5,839 nt of DNA from an uncultured Nitrospinaceae bacterium (GCA_938073925.1 CALJGH010000248.1:1-5839); one strand, 5' to 3'; numbered from the stretch's first letter, positions 1-5,839 are shown. Numbers and translations: made by a program. The notes: generated from the letters alone by a model not told the origin.

Positions 1-2
1 GA

Positions 3-80
3 CTGATGGATATTCTTATGATCGAACAGGTTTGGGCAATTGTTTTGTTGTTACTGGGAGCCTTTGTGCTCATTACCTGA
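3..80 (+). CDS. Possible 3' end of a plus-strand gene, or a tiny membrane peptide (weak)
   Basis: The frame is open from the left edge and ends at TGA 78-80; in-frame ATGs lie at 6-8 and 18-20. It encodes a short charged start followed by one strongly hydrophobic stretch (VWAIVLLLLGAFVLI), which would make a single membrane helix at the very C-terminus. It may be the tail of a membrane protein whose gene starts outside the window, or a stand-alone peptide of about 20-24 residues. No ribosome binding site can be judged because the window begins too close. After the TGA the same frame stays open for 47 codons, basic and Lys/Arg-rich, to a second TGA at 222-224, so a nonsense-mutated or recoded longer protein is a further possibility. 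I do not recognise the family. It would be convergent with the minus-strand cluster. Confidence 0.25.
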   Translation: MMDILMIEQVWAIVLLLLGAFVLIT

Positions 81-331
81 AGTCGTCTGGAGAGAAAAGA
101 CCAGGAGTTTCTTAAAGATCCCCGTAACCGCTATGGCAAGCGAAAGTCGGATATGGTCAAACCCAAAACACTTCGAGCTACACTTATGACCTTGAGGGTA
201 AAGGCTTTTGCCTGGGCGGTATGATTCTTTTCATGATGCACGTTTAGCCACTCGGCGTGGGGCCAATAGGTCGATTACCGTAAACCGGACTATCACGTAA
301 AAGCTTCTGGATGGGGGTAATGGCCTCTCCT
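81..331. other. Gene-poor stretch downstream of the minus-strand cluster
   Basis: No convincing coding region is seen on either strand. Positions 81-224 continue the plus-strand frame of the preceding ORF after its TGA. On the minus strand an antisense frame is also open here, but it lacks a start codon or any recognisable motif. Positions 225-331 contain stops in all frames. Small inverted repeats are present: AGGC-TTTT-GCCT at 202-213, CCAC/GTGG at 248-260, and a longer-range pairing within 261-325. None is followed by a convincing run of T on either strand, so no intrinsic terminator can be called for the cluster ending at 332. Confidence 0.5.
261..325 (-). other. Weak long-range inverted repeat in the 3' untranslated region
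   Basis: ATTACC at 274-279 is complementary to GGTAAT at 316-321. Outside it, GGCCA at 261-265 is complementary to TGGCC at 321-325, sharing base 321. Together they could form a bulged stem closing a loop of about 36 bases. The element starts 6 bases past the stop codon of the last minus-strand gene. There is no T run, so it does not look like a classical intrinsic terminator. It could be a 3'-end stabilising structure or chance. Confidence 0.2.
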
Positions 332-1297
332 TTAAAAAGGCAAGTATTCCCGCCAGGATTTTTTTGCTTTTAGGATAATGGCCATGGGTTCTTTCTCATA
401 AACGATGGGATATTGTCGTAGGGTTATTATTAAGCCGTCTTCCGGTGCCGTGATCTCCTCCAACCTTTTGCCACTATATATGTCGCGGACTTCACCGATT
501 ATTTGTCCCTGTTTCAAGTGGTTACCGACTTTAACTTCTTTAAGAAACATTCCTGCGGTTGTGGTTCGCACTGCTATTTCTTCATCCGATTGATAAATTC
601 GAGTTTTGGTTTTATGCTCCGATTTTTTGTTGCCGTGGTCTTTTAATATTCCTTCGGCTTTCATAAAGTTCAGGATGCTTTGAAATAAGGTTTCGCATTG
701 TTGTAGATTGATGGTTCTTGGCGATCCCGCTGACAATATCACCGAAGATATATCTTGCCATTGGTGGAACAGGTTGACTTTTTGGGTCGATGATTCTTTT
801 TGTCGACGCACGGTTTCTATTTGTAAATCTCTGTACATTTTTTTTACTCTGCCATCCGGTTTATAGGTCTGGATATGAGGTGCATCTTCATAATGTGGTG
901 GTGCGGATTGCAAAATAATTCCCCAGAATGAATCCTTTGAATGTTGCCAAATAGTCGAGGCGATGGCTTCGGCGGTTTCGCCATCAGGATTCCCAGGAAA
1001 AGCGAGGTCCATATTCATTCCATCCAATGGCCAAAGCCGGGAGCCGGATTGCACGGCGTTGGCATTGACGACGGGGAACGTTTGTACCTGCCCTGTTAAG
1101 GTGTAGTGAGGATCAAGGCCATCGACAATGCTGTCTAGAAATTGGGTGAGATGGGAATTCAGGAACATACCATTCAAATGATCCCCTTGCAATCCACTGA
1201 CGATGGACAAGGGTTCGCCGGATTTCCCCCAGGTGTTTTTATAAAGTTCAAGATCACCCCCGAACGGATTTGGCAATGTGAGTATTTTTTCTTTCAT
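332..1297 (-). CDS. AstE/AspA-family protein lacking the zinc and catalytic residues (predicted pseudoenzyme)
   Basis: This 321-residue protein is a paralogue of its upstream neighbour (1294-2256) and matches it block by block: an N-terminal M14-like domain (about 1-215), a charged linker (about 219-240), and a C-terminal barrel-sandwich-type domain (about 241-315). Shared signatures include GLxGD (35-39), SRLWP (86-90), FPG (100-102), VKVG (256-259) and LEEIT (279-283). The residues that define the enzyme family are gone. The zinc motif HGDE is QGDH (37-40), the substrate-binding NR is DL (97-98), the third zinc ligand is Q130, and the general-base Glu falls at S189 or L188. Spacing between these sites is preserved, so this is substitution rather than truncation. 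Seen: the lost residues and an intact frame. Inferred: a non-catalytic partner, binding protein or regulator of the active copy. The start ATG overlaps the upstream stop (ATGA), implying translational coupling, with a weak GAGTGA before it. The family call is firm; the function is unknown. Confidence 0.88.
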   Translation of the reverse strand: MKEKILTLPNPFGGDLELYKNTWGKSGEPLSIVSGLQGDHLNGMFLNSHLTQFLDSIVDGLDPHYTLTGQVQTFPVVNANAVQSGSRLWPLDGMNMDLAFPGNPDGETAEAIASTIWQHSKDSFWGIILQSAPPHYEDAPHIQTYKPDGRVKKMYRDLQIETVRRQKESSTQKVNLFHQWQDISSVILSAGSPRTINLQQCETLFQSILNFMKAEGILKDHGNKKSEHKTKTRIYQSDEEIAVRTTTAGMFLKEVKVGNHLKQGQIIGEVRDIYSGKRLEEITAPEDGLIITLRQYPIVYEKEPMAIILKAKKSWREYLPF

Positions 1298-2256
1298 TGT
1301 TCACTCAAATTCTTGGCAATGCGGACCAATGGAGAACCCTTATGCGTCAGAGGGTGTTCGCGAAGCGTGAACAGTAAGCCGGAACAGGAAGTCGTAATTT
1401 CTTCCAGAACGTTGCCTGTAACCGGGTCGATGAGTTTGCCAAGTTTGTCGCCTTTTTTAAGGATTTGTCCTACTTCTACTTGTTTGATGAATAATCCTGA
1501 ATGGGATGCCTGTACCATCGCGACCTGATCGGGTTGCACCTGCTTGGGTTCTTTAGTTTTTTCGGATGGTGGGGTGATGTTGAGAGTTCCGGTGTAATGC
1601 AGGAGGTTCAACATTCCATTGAAAATCTGATCGCCCATGTCTTGGTGGATGCGATGGCAAATTCCGGTTTCTATGACGAGAGTAGGAATTTTTGCGCGGT
1701 TCAGATTAAACCCCAGAGTCGATTCGAATATGTCTGCGTTGGGGTGAACCCATATCAAATCCACATTGGTTTTTTTTGCCAGCGGCAGCAGTTTCTTTTC
1801 AAAATCTTTAATGATTCGTATTTGTGGCAACTCCATCAGGTGGAGGTTGCTTGAATGAAAATCGATGGCAATGTCGGAGGACGATTGTAAATCATCGAGC
1901 AGAGCTTGTGATGTTTCAACAGCGAGAGAGGGACTTTGGCCTGGGCCGAAAGTGCGGTTGATATCTACAGAAAAAAAAGGCCAGAGTCGTGTGGAATTTT
2001 CTAATGCTTGTGGATTCACTGCCGGGTAAATATTTATTTCCCCTTGAATAGCGTTTGGATGGGTGGTTTCTAATTCTTTCAGATATTGCATCAGCCTATG
2101 GCAAATATAAAGACCTTCCAGCTCATCGCCGTGGAGCCCGGTTACAAATGAGACTCGGGGTTTGTTGGATTGCGCTGGGAAAATATGCTTAAGAATTTCA
2201 ATCGGTGGGCCAAGCGGACTTTTAACGGAAAGGATACATTGAGTTTGCACGGGCAT
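1294..2256 (-). CDS. Succinylglutamate desuccinylase/aspartoacylase (AstE/AspA) family zinc deacylase
   Basis: This 320-residue protein carries the complete active-site set of the AstE/AspA branch of M14-like metalloenzymes. GLHGDE at 40-45 supplies zinc ligands H42 and E45; DINRTF at 98-103 supplies N100-R101 for carboxylate binding; DFHSS at 132-136 supplies zinc ligand H134; and VIETG at 194-198 supplies the general base E196. A linker of about 229-244 leads to a C-terminal barrel-sandwich-type domain (about 245-315) with VEVG, LEEIT and TLREHP. Family members hydrolyse the amide bond of N-acyl amino acids or similar substrates, and the sequence does not tell the actual substrate. A small oddity is FGPG (103-106) where the family normally reads FPG, an apparent one-residue insertion. 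No signal peptide is seen, so it is probably cytoplasmic. It begins 11 bases after the response-regulator stop, with a weak AGAAAG upstream of the ATG, and overlaps the next gene by 4 bases. True AstE (arginine catabolism) is unlikely because no other ast genes are nearby. Confidence 0.9.
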   Translation of the reverse strand: MPVQTQCILSVKSPLGPPIEILKHIFPAQSNKPRVSFVTGLHGDELEGLYICHRLMQYLKELETTHPNAIQGEINIYPAVNPQALENSTRLWPFFSVDINRTFGPGQSPSLAVETSQALLDDLQSSSDIAIDFHSSNLHLMELPQIRIIKDFEKKLLPLAKKTNVDLIWVHPNADIFESTLGFNLNRAKIPTLVIETGICHRIHQDMGDQIFNGMLNLLHYTGTLNITPPSEKTKEPKQVQPDQVAMVQASHSGLFIKQVEVGQILKKGDKLGKLIDPVTGNVLEEITTSCSGLLFTLREHPLTHKGSPLVRIAKNLSEQ

Positions 2257-2267
2257 ATCTTTCTGGT

Positions 2268-3698
2268 TTACTGAATGCGCTCTTTTTTTATTTCAATTTT
2301 CATGACATCGATTTTTCGTTTCAGTGTATTGCGATTGATTCCTAGAGACTTGGCGGCGGCAATTTGTTTGCCGGAATAAGTTCCTAGAATAATTTCAAAA
2401 AGATGTTTTTCTACCTTTTTTATGAGCGTGTCATACAACATTCCTTCTTCGTTGTTATTTTGCAGGAAGTCACGGATGAGCCGGTTTAGCCGATCATCCC
2501 ATTGGCTGGACGAATCGTCTTCTTCCCGAAAGTGTGGCGGTAAATGTTCCGGCAGGATAGGGCCGGAAAGGGCCAACATCACCGCACGTTTGATAACATT
2601 TTCCAATTCGCGGATGTTTCCTTGCCAGTGATAGCCACTCAGAATGCGCTCAACATCATCAGACAGGTATACGGTCCCACGGGCCAATGACTTGGAATAG
2701 CGGCGGATAAAATGATTTGCCAATAAAGGAACGTCTTCGAGCCTTTCCCTTAATGGCGGGATATCGATATGGATGACGTTGATGCGATGGTATAAATCTT
2801 CGCGAAACTTTTTCAGCTTCATCATATCGAGGAGGTTCTGGTTGGTAGCGGCGATGATGCGTACATTTGCGCGCAACGGTTCTTTGCCTCCGACTCGATA
2901 GTATTGATTGTCTTGCAAGATGCGCAGTATCTTTGCTTGCAGTGGCAGCTCCATATCGCCGATTTCATCGAGAAACAGAGTGCCGCTATCAGCCTGTTGA
3001 AACTTTCCAATTTTTGTTTCAACTGCGCCGGTGAATGCGCCGCGTTCGTGACCAAATAATTCCGATTCCAAAAGCTCTCTAGCAATAGCGGCGCAGTTGA
3101 TACAGATGAAAGGCTTGTCTTTTCTTTGTGAATAGTGGTGCAGAGTGCTGGCGATCATTTCTTTGCCAGTTCCACTTTCACCTGTAACGAGGATGGATAA
3201 ATCGGAACCCGCTGACTTGCCGATGGTCTTGAAAATTTCCTGCATACTTTTGCTTCTGCCGATGATGGCATCATTTTCTGCTGAAGTGGGTAGACTGTCT
3301 GAAGTTTTCACTTCTTTAGGTTGAGAATGTGCATTTGCGGCTACCGCTTTTTCTATCAACTTGTAGACATCGTCGAAGTCGAAAGGCTTGGAAAGATAGT
3401 CGTAGGCTCCCAGACGCATGGCTTCGATGGTGTTGTTCATCGAGTCTTGAGCGGTCATCATTACGATTTTAAGGTCTGGGCAAATTTGTCGGGACTGCTC
3501 CATCAACTCGAGGCCGCTGATACCTTCCATAAAAATATCTGAAAACATCATGAGATATTTATTTTTTTGGAGTTGTTCCAGAGCTTTTTCGCCGCTGGTT
3601 GCTGTGTCGACGATGTAATTATTTTTTTCTAGACCTTTTTTCAGGACCCAGAGAATATTTTCTTCATCATCGACAACGAGAATTTTATGTGCCTTCAT
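2268..3698 (-). CDS. NtrC-like sigma-54-dependent response regulator (receiver-AAA+-Fis HTH)
   Basis: This 476-residue transcription activator has the full NtrC architecture. The receiver (about 1-120) has acidic D10/D11, phospho-acceptor D54, T82 and K104. The AAA+ domain (about 145-375) has Walker A GESGTGKE (173-180), the sigma-54 contact loop GAFTGA (220-225), Walker B FLDE (242-245), sensor I AATN (283-286), candidate arginine fingers R299 and R305, PLRER (315-319) and W-x-GNIRELEN (358-367). A Fis-type helix-turn-helix near the C-terminus (about 430-463) ends in NRNTLKRKI. The receiver reads like NtrC itself (WVLKKGL after the acidic pair, KPFD at the end of the domain), and the length is close to NtrC. 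One receiver oddity is MEG at 57-59 where MPG is usual. Known role: when phosphorylated, such proteins bind enhancers and use ATP to open sigma-54 promoters. Its kinase partner is almost certainly the gene 12 bases upstream. Whether it governs nitrogen metabolism is inference, and no sigma-54 promoter was found in the window. Confidence 0.95.
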   Translation of the reverse strand: MKAHKILVVDDEENILWVLKKGLEKNNYIVDTATSGEKALEQLQKNKYLMMFSDIFMEGISGLELMEQSRQICPDLKIVMMTAQDSMNNTIEAMRLGAYDYLSKPFDFDDVYKLIEKAVAANAHSQPKEVKTSDSLPTSAENDAIIGRSKSMQEIFKTIGKSAGSDLSILVTGESGTGKEMIASTLHHYSQRKDKPFICINCAAIARELLESELFGHERGAFTGAVETKIGKFQQADSGTLFLDEIGDMELPLQAKILRILQDNQYYRVGGKEPLRANVRIIAATNQNLLDMMKLKKFREDLYHRINVIHIDIPPLRERLEDVPLLANHFIRRYSKSLARGTVYLSDDVERILSGYHWQGNIRELENVIKRAVMLALSGPILPEHLPPHFREEDDSSSQWDDRLNRLIRDFLQNNNEEGMLYDTLIKKVEKHLFEIILGTYSGKQIAAAKSLGINRNTLKRKIDVMKIEIKKERIQ

Positions 3699-3710
3699 TA
3701 TATTATTTTA

Positions 3711-3718
3711 TCACCTCT
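3711..3718 (-). promoter_or_regulatory. Ribosome binding site of the response regulator, overlapping the kinase stop codon
   Basis: On the minus strand AGAGGTGA contains the kinase stop TGA (3711-3713) and a Shine-Dalgarno-like AGAGG (3714-3718). The regulator ATG starts at 3698, so the distance from GAGG to the start is about 15 bases, longer than usual and A/T-only. The overlap suggests that translation of the regulator is coupled to termination on the kinase gene. No closer purine-rich motif is visible, and the alternative is very weak direct initiation. Confidence 0.4.
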
Positions 3719-4799
3719 GCCGGATCGGAAGAAAAACTTGTACGGTGGTTCCCAGTCCTTTTTCGGAAGTAATTTTAATTTTTCCGTGGTGGTCTTCGAC
3801 GATTTTTAAGGAGATGGGTAATCCCAACCCGCTACCTTTACTTTTAGTGGTGTGAAAGGGGGTGAACAGTTTTTTCTGTGTTTCTTCGTCCATGCCTTCT
3901 CCCGAGTCTATGATTTCCACGGTTATATTATTCCTGGGAACACTTGCGCTTCGAGTTTTCACTGCAAAGTCTGAACTGACCCGAGTGACAATTTGCAGGG
4001 TTCCCCCTTCTTGGGAGGCTTCGATCGCATTTTTGATCAGGTTTAGAAAAACCTGCTTAAGCTGGTCTTCATCGGCTTCAATGAGGGGCAAACTGGGATC
4101 GTAGATTTGCTGAAACCGACCCTTTTTGCGGGCGAAGGTTTCTTTTTCCAGCATTAGAATATCTTCGAGCACTTTATGAATATTTGTCTCTTTCAGTTTG
4201 AGCTCAACAGGTCGCGCCAAATCCATCATGCGTTTGACTAGTAGGTTGATCCGGTCGACTTCGGTTATGACGACATCAAGATATTCGCGGTGCGCTGATT
4301 TGCGGATGTCCTGACGTAACAATTGTGCGGAGCCGCGGATGCCTCCCAGCGGATTTCTAATTTCATGCGCAAGGCCCATTGCCAAAGCACCCAGGTTATT
4401 TAGATGATCTGCGGGTCGTTGTTGTTCTTCCAGTTCCCGGATCAGACTCATATTTTTTATTAGTATTATGACACCCTGAATGGTGTCGTCAGATTCAAGG
4501 TAAGGGGATAGAGTCAGGTTAACAGGGAATTGTATTGCAGCCGTTTTTCGTGCTCCATTTGCCTCTACATCATGGTAGCTGGCTCCTGTCACAAGTACCT
4601 TGCGAACTTTATCAAGAATTTGCGGTTGTCTTGGGAAAAGCTCTTCCAAGGGCCGGTTGGAAATGGCGTCCCTGGATTTGTGGAACATGTCTTCAATGGC
4701 CAGATTGCTATGTAAAATTGAAAGGTAAGGCGAGACCAGAATTAACCCATCAATGACGGAAAAGAAAATATTTTGGTGAATGCGGTCGGGTTCTTTCAT
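3711..4799 (-). CDS. NtrB-like soluble PAS histidine kinase
   Basis: This 362-residue sensor kinase has a single N-terminal PAS-like domain (about 8-118) followed by a HisKA dimerisation domain with HEIRNPLGGIRGSAQLL, whose phospho-acceptor is H145. The ATPase domain follows, with N box NLIKNAIEAS (253-262, N257), G1 DSGEGM (298-303), F box LFTPFHTTK (311-319) and G2 GSGLGLPIS (322-330). It ends in LPIRQR. No membrane segment or signal peptide is seen, so it should sense a cytoplasmic signal or a partner protein, as NtrB does with PII. The H-box wording and the length are close to NtrB (GlnL). It should phosphorylate D54 of the regulator encoded 12 bases downstream. The start ATG at 4799 lies 9 bases after the FmdB-family stop and has no clear Shine-Dalgarno, so it probably relies on coupled translation. 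The PAS ligand cannot be told from sequence. Kinase identity is very sure; the NtrB assignment is moderate. Confidence 0.94.
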   Translation of the reverse strand: MKEPDRIHQNIFFSVIDGLILVSPYLSILHSNLAIEDMFHKSRDAISNRPLEELFPRQPQILDKVRKVLVTGASYHDVEANGARKTAAIQFPVNLTLSPYLESDDTIQGVIILIKNMSLIRELEEQQRPADHLNNLGALAMGLAHEIRNPLGGIRGSAQLLRQDIRKSAHREYLDVVITEVDRINLLVKRMMDLARPVELKLKETNIHKVLEDILMLEKETFARKKGRFQQIYDPSLPLIEADEDQLKQVFLNLIKNAIEASQEGGTLQIVTRVSSDFAVKTRSASVPRNNITVEIIDSGEGMDEETQKKLFTPFHTTKSKGSGLGLPISLKIVEDHHGKIKITSEKGLGTTVQVFLPIRQR

Positions 4800-4808
4800 A
4801 GGACTGGA

Positions 4809-5207
4809 CTATTTGGAACCCTTGGCCTTTTTCGATTTCCCACTGGAATAAGGGCTTTTGGCTGTTGGCTTTTTTGCCGGGGCAGGTGCGGGTTCGGCTT
4901 TGACTTTTTTTTCTGCTGCTGGGGCTTTTGCATCAGCCGCCGGAGCAGGGGCCGCATCGCCACCGCCTTTAGGTTGTTTGCTTTCTTTTTCCCAGCCTTT
5001 TTTGCGGTCTTCTGAAGGGTAGTCAGAAGCATACCACCCGGAACCTTTGAGGATAAATCCTGATGCAGAAACGATCCGGCGTACTTTGCCATTATCTTTA
5101 TCGTCACAGCCCAAGCCATTACAGGTTTTCAGGGGTTTTGCCGAGATGCCCTGCATGGCCTCAAAGGTAACTCCGCATTTATCACATTCGTACTCATAAA
5201 TGGGCAT
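4809..5207 (-). CDS. FmdB-family small zinc-ribbon protein with Ala/Pro/Lys-rich tail
   Basis: This 132-residue protein starts MPIYEYECDKCG, the hallmark of the FmdB/CxxC zinc-ribbon family. Candidate zinc ligands are C8, C11, C29 and C34. The second pair is spaced C-x4-C (CNGLGC) rather than the usual C-x2-C. The family core continues through GKVRRIVSASGF and LKGSGWYASDY to about residue 64. The rest (about 65-132) is low-complexity, dominated by Ala, Pro, Lys and Gly, strongly basic at the end, and probably disordered. The family was named for a proposed regulator of a formamidase/amidase operon in Methylophilus, but most members have no established function, and a regulatory or nucleic-acid role is only a guess. 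The start is supported by GGAGAG 8 bases upstream of the ATG. It heads the tightly packed group that continues with the kinase. An A8 run (4905-4912) lies inside the tail. Confidence 0.9.
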   Translation of the reverse strand: MPIYEYECDKCGVTFEAMQGISAKPLKTCNGLGCDDKDNGKVRRIVSASGFILKGSGWYASDYPSEDRKKGWEKESKQPKGGGDAAPAPAADAKAPAAEKKVKAEPAPAPAKKPTAKSPYSSGKSKKAKGSK

Positions 5208-5250
5208 GAATCATACTCTCCAGAAATTTTAGGGTCGATAATTGAACTTT

Positions 5251-5263
5251 GCAGAAAATCTGC
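5251..5263. other. Small perfect hairpin just after ilvE
   Basis: GCAGA (5251-5255), AAA and TCTGC (5259-5263) form a 5-bp perfect stem with a 3-base loop, directly after the ilvE stop on the minus strand. The minus-strand sequence after it has no T run, so it is not a standard intrinsic terminator. Read-through from ilvE into the FmdB gene therefore remains possible. It may be chance. Confidence 0.3.
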
Positions 5264-5264
5264 T

Positions 5265-5839
5265 TTAAACCGGGGTGAGCCATTTGCGGAAATCTGCATT
5301 GGAGCCACGGGCTATCTCGAAAAAGTTTTGCTGAATTTTATCTGTAATGGGTCCTTTTTTGCCAGAACCAATAACGCGATTATCAATTTCGCGGACAGGG
5401 GTTATCTCTGCCGCAGTTCCGCTAAGAAAAAATTCTTCCGCGATATATAACTCGTCCCGAGTGATGTTTCTTTCTTCTATTCCGATACCGAGTTCATGGC
5501 AAATTTGAATGACTGCATCTCGCGTGATCCCATCGAGGTTTGAGCATGAAAGAGACGGCGTATGCAGTTTGCCTTTGGAGTAAATAAAAATATTTTCTCC
5601 AGAACCTTCGGAAACAAAACCATTTGGGTCGAGTAATATGCCTTCATCATATCCATCGCTGTGGGCCTCAGCCTTGGCTAGAATCGAATTAATATAGTAT
5701 CCACAAGCTTTGGCTTTGGTCATCGAGATGTTTATGTGATGTCGAGTGAACGAAGAAACGCGTACGCGGATTCCTTTATCGAGTCCATCTTCTCCAAGAT
5801 AAGTTCCCCACGGCCATGCCGCAATGGCACAGCGAACAT
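5265..5839 (-). CDS. ilvE: Branched-chain amino-acid aminotransferase, C-terminal part (5' end outside window)
   Basis: The visible 190 residues are the C-terminal two thirds of a fold-type IV PLP aminotransferase. It catalyses the last step of valine, leucine and isoleucine synthesis, and their reverse transamination, in the cytoplasm. The frame is open to the window edge, beginning in the typical block VRCAIAAWPWGTYLGE, followed by VSSFTRHH. The internal ATG at 5723 is therefore not the start. The PLP-lysine segment is TKAKACGYY, the second Lys being the likely Schiff-base residue; EGSGEN is the conserved PLP-binding loop, followed by GITRD, SGTAAEITPVR and GPIT. The family's frequent GNY after the lysine reads GYY here. 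The ending RKWLTPV is typical of bacterial IlvE, and at a usual length of about 300 residues roughly 110 are missing to the right. It is followed by a 57-base gap before the FmdB gene. Confidence 0.96.
   Translation of the reverse strand, partial: VRCAIAAWPWGTYLGEDGLDKGIRVRVSSFTRHHINISMTKAKACGYYINSILAKAEAHSDGYDEGILLDPNGFVSEGSGENIFIYSKGKLHTPSLSCSNLDGITRDAVIQICHELGIGIEERNITRDELYIAEEFFLSGTAAEITPVREIDNRVIGSGKKGPITDKIQQNFFEIARGSNADFRKWLTPV

Noticed and set aside
78..110. Selenocysteine insertion element after TGA 78-80
   Set aside because: The only stem nearby (about 5 bp including a wobble) places its loop about 10 bases after the TGA, nearer than the usual bacterial spacing, and the encoded context matches no selenoprotein I recognise.
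202..213. AGGC-TTTT-GCCT hairpin as an intrinsic terminator
   Set aside because: It has only a 4-bp stem and no sustained T run on either side, and it lies about 120 bases beyond the last minus-strand stop.
1..331. Sigma-54 (-24/-12) promoter, tRNA or CRISPR in the left flank
   Set aside because: No GG-N10-GC pair with the TGGCAC/TTGC context, no cloverleaf and no repeated units were found on reading both strands.
405..593. Plus-strand open frame of 62 codons
   Set aside because: It lies wholly antisense to the AstE/AspA-like pseudoenzyme gene and shows no motif or ribosome binding site. It is an antisense shadow.
1142..1854. Two overlapping plus-strand open frames (1142-1528 and 1501-1854)
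   Set aside because: Both are antisense to the tandem deacylase genes, whose family motifs settle the coding strand. No recognisable protein features are seen in the antisense frames.
4773..5119. Open frames on both strands over the FmdB tail (4773-5015 plus, 4796-5119 minus)
   Set aside because: The compositional bias of the Ala/Pro/Lys tail leaves other frames open. The translations are Phe/Gly/Cys-rich or Lys-rich with no family signature, while the FmdB frame has a clear N-terminal motif and ribosome binding site.
5208..5264. Sigma-70 promoter in the gap between ilvE and the FmdB gene
   Set aside because: A TAAAAT resembles a -10 box on the minus strand, but the hexamer 17 bases upstream matches the -35 consensus poorly (about 3 of 6).
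5265..5723. ilvE starting at the ATG at 5723
   Set aside because: The frame continues upstream to the window edge with conserved IlvE sequence (AAWPWGTYLGE, VSSFTRHH), so this ATG is an internal methionine.

Overview
The window holds a compact, co-directional minus-strand gene cluster that fills almost everything from about 332 to the right edge. Read in transcription order (right to left) it contains: the 3' part of a branched-chain amino-acid aminotransferase (ilvE, cut by the window end); a FmdB-type small zinc-ribbon protein with a long Ala/Pro/Lys tail; a soluble NtrB-like histidine kinase; an NtrC-like sigma-54-dependent response regulator; and two tandem paralogues of the succinylglutamate desuccinylase/aspartoacylase (AstE/AspA, M14-like) family. 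The last four genes lie within 12 bases of each other or overlap (gaps of 9, 12 and 11 bases, then an ATGA overlap of 4 bases), so they are very likely one transcription unit. A 57-base gap separates ilvE from the FmdB gene.

The sequence looks like a Gram-negative-type bacterium of moderate GC content. The NtrB/NtrC-style kinase/regulator pair and the style of the IlvE sequence would fit a Nitrospinota- or delta-proteobacteria-like lineage. This is an impression from protein style only, and no phylogenetic marker in the window settles it.

The most interesting point is the tandem AstE/AspA pair. The upstream copy (1294-2256) keeps every recognisable active-site residue (H42, E45, N100-R101, H134, E196). 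The downstream copy (332-1297) has the same two-domain layout and spacing but has lost all of them (Q37, H40, D97-L98, Q130, and S189 or L188). It reads as an intact, translationally coupled pseudoenzyme, perhaps a partner or regulator of the active copy. Its linkage to a sigma-54 two-component system suggests, but does not prove, a shared physiological context.

The left 331 bases carry no convincing gene. A short plus-strand frame (3-80) could be the C-terminal membrane helix of a gene that begins outside the window. It is followed in the same frame by 47 more open codons after a TGA. The rest (about 225-331) is non-coding, with weak potential RNA pairing just downstream of the last minus-strand gene.
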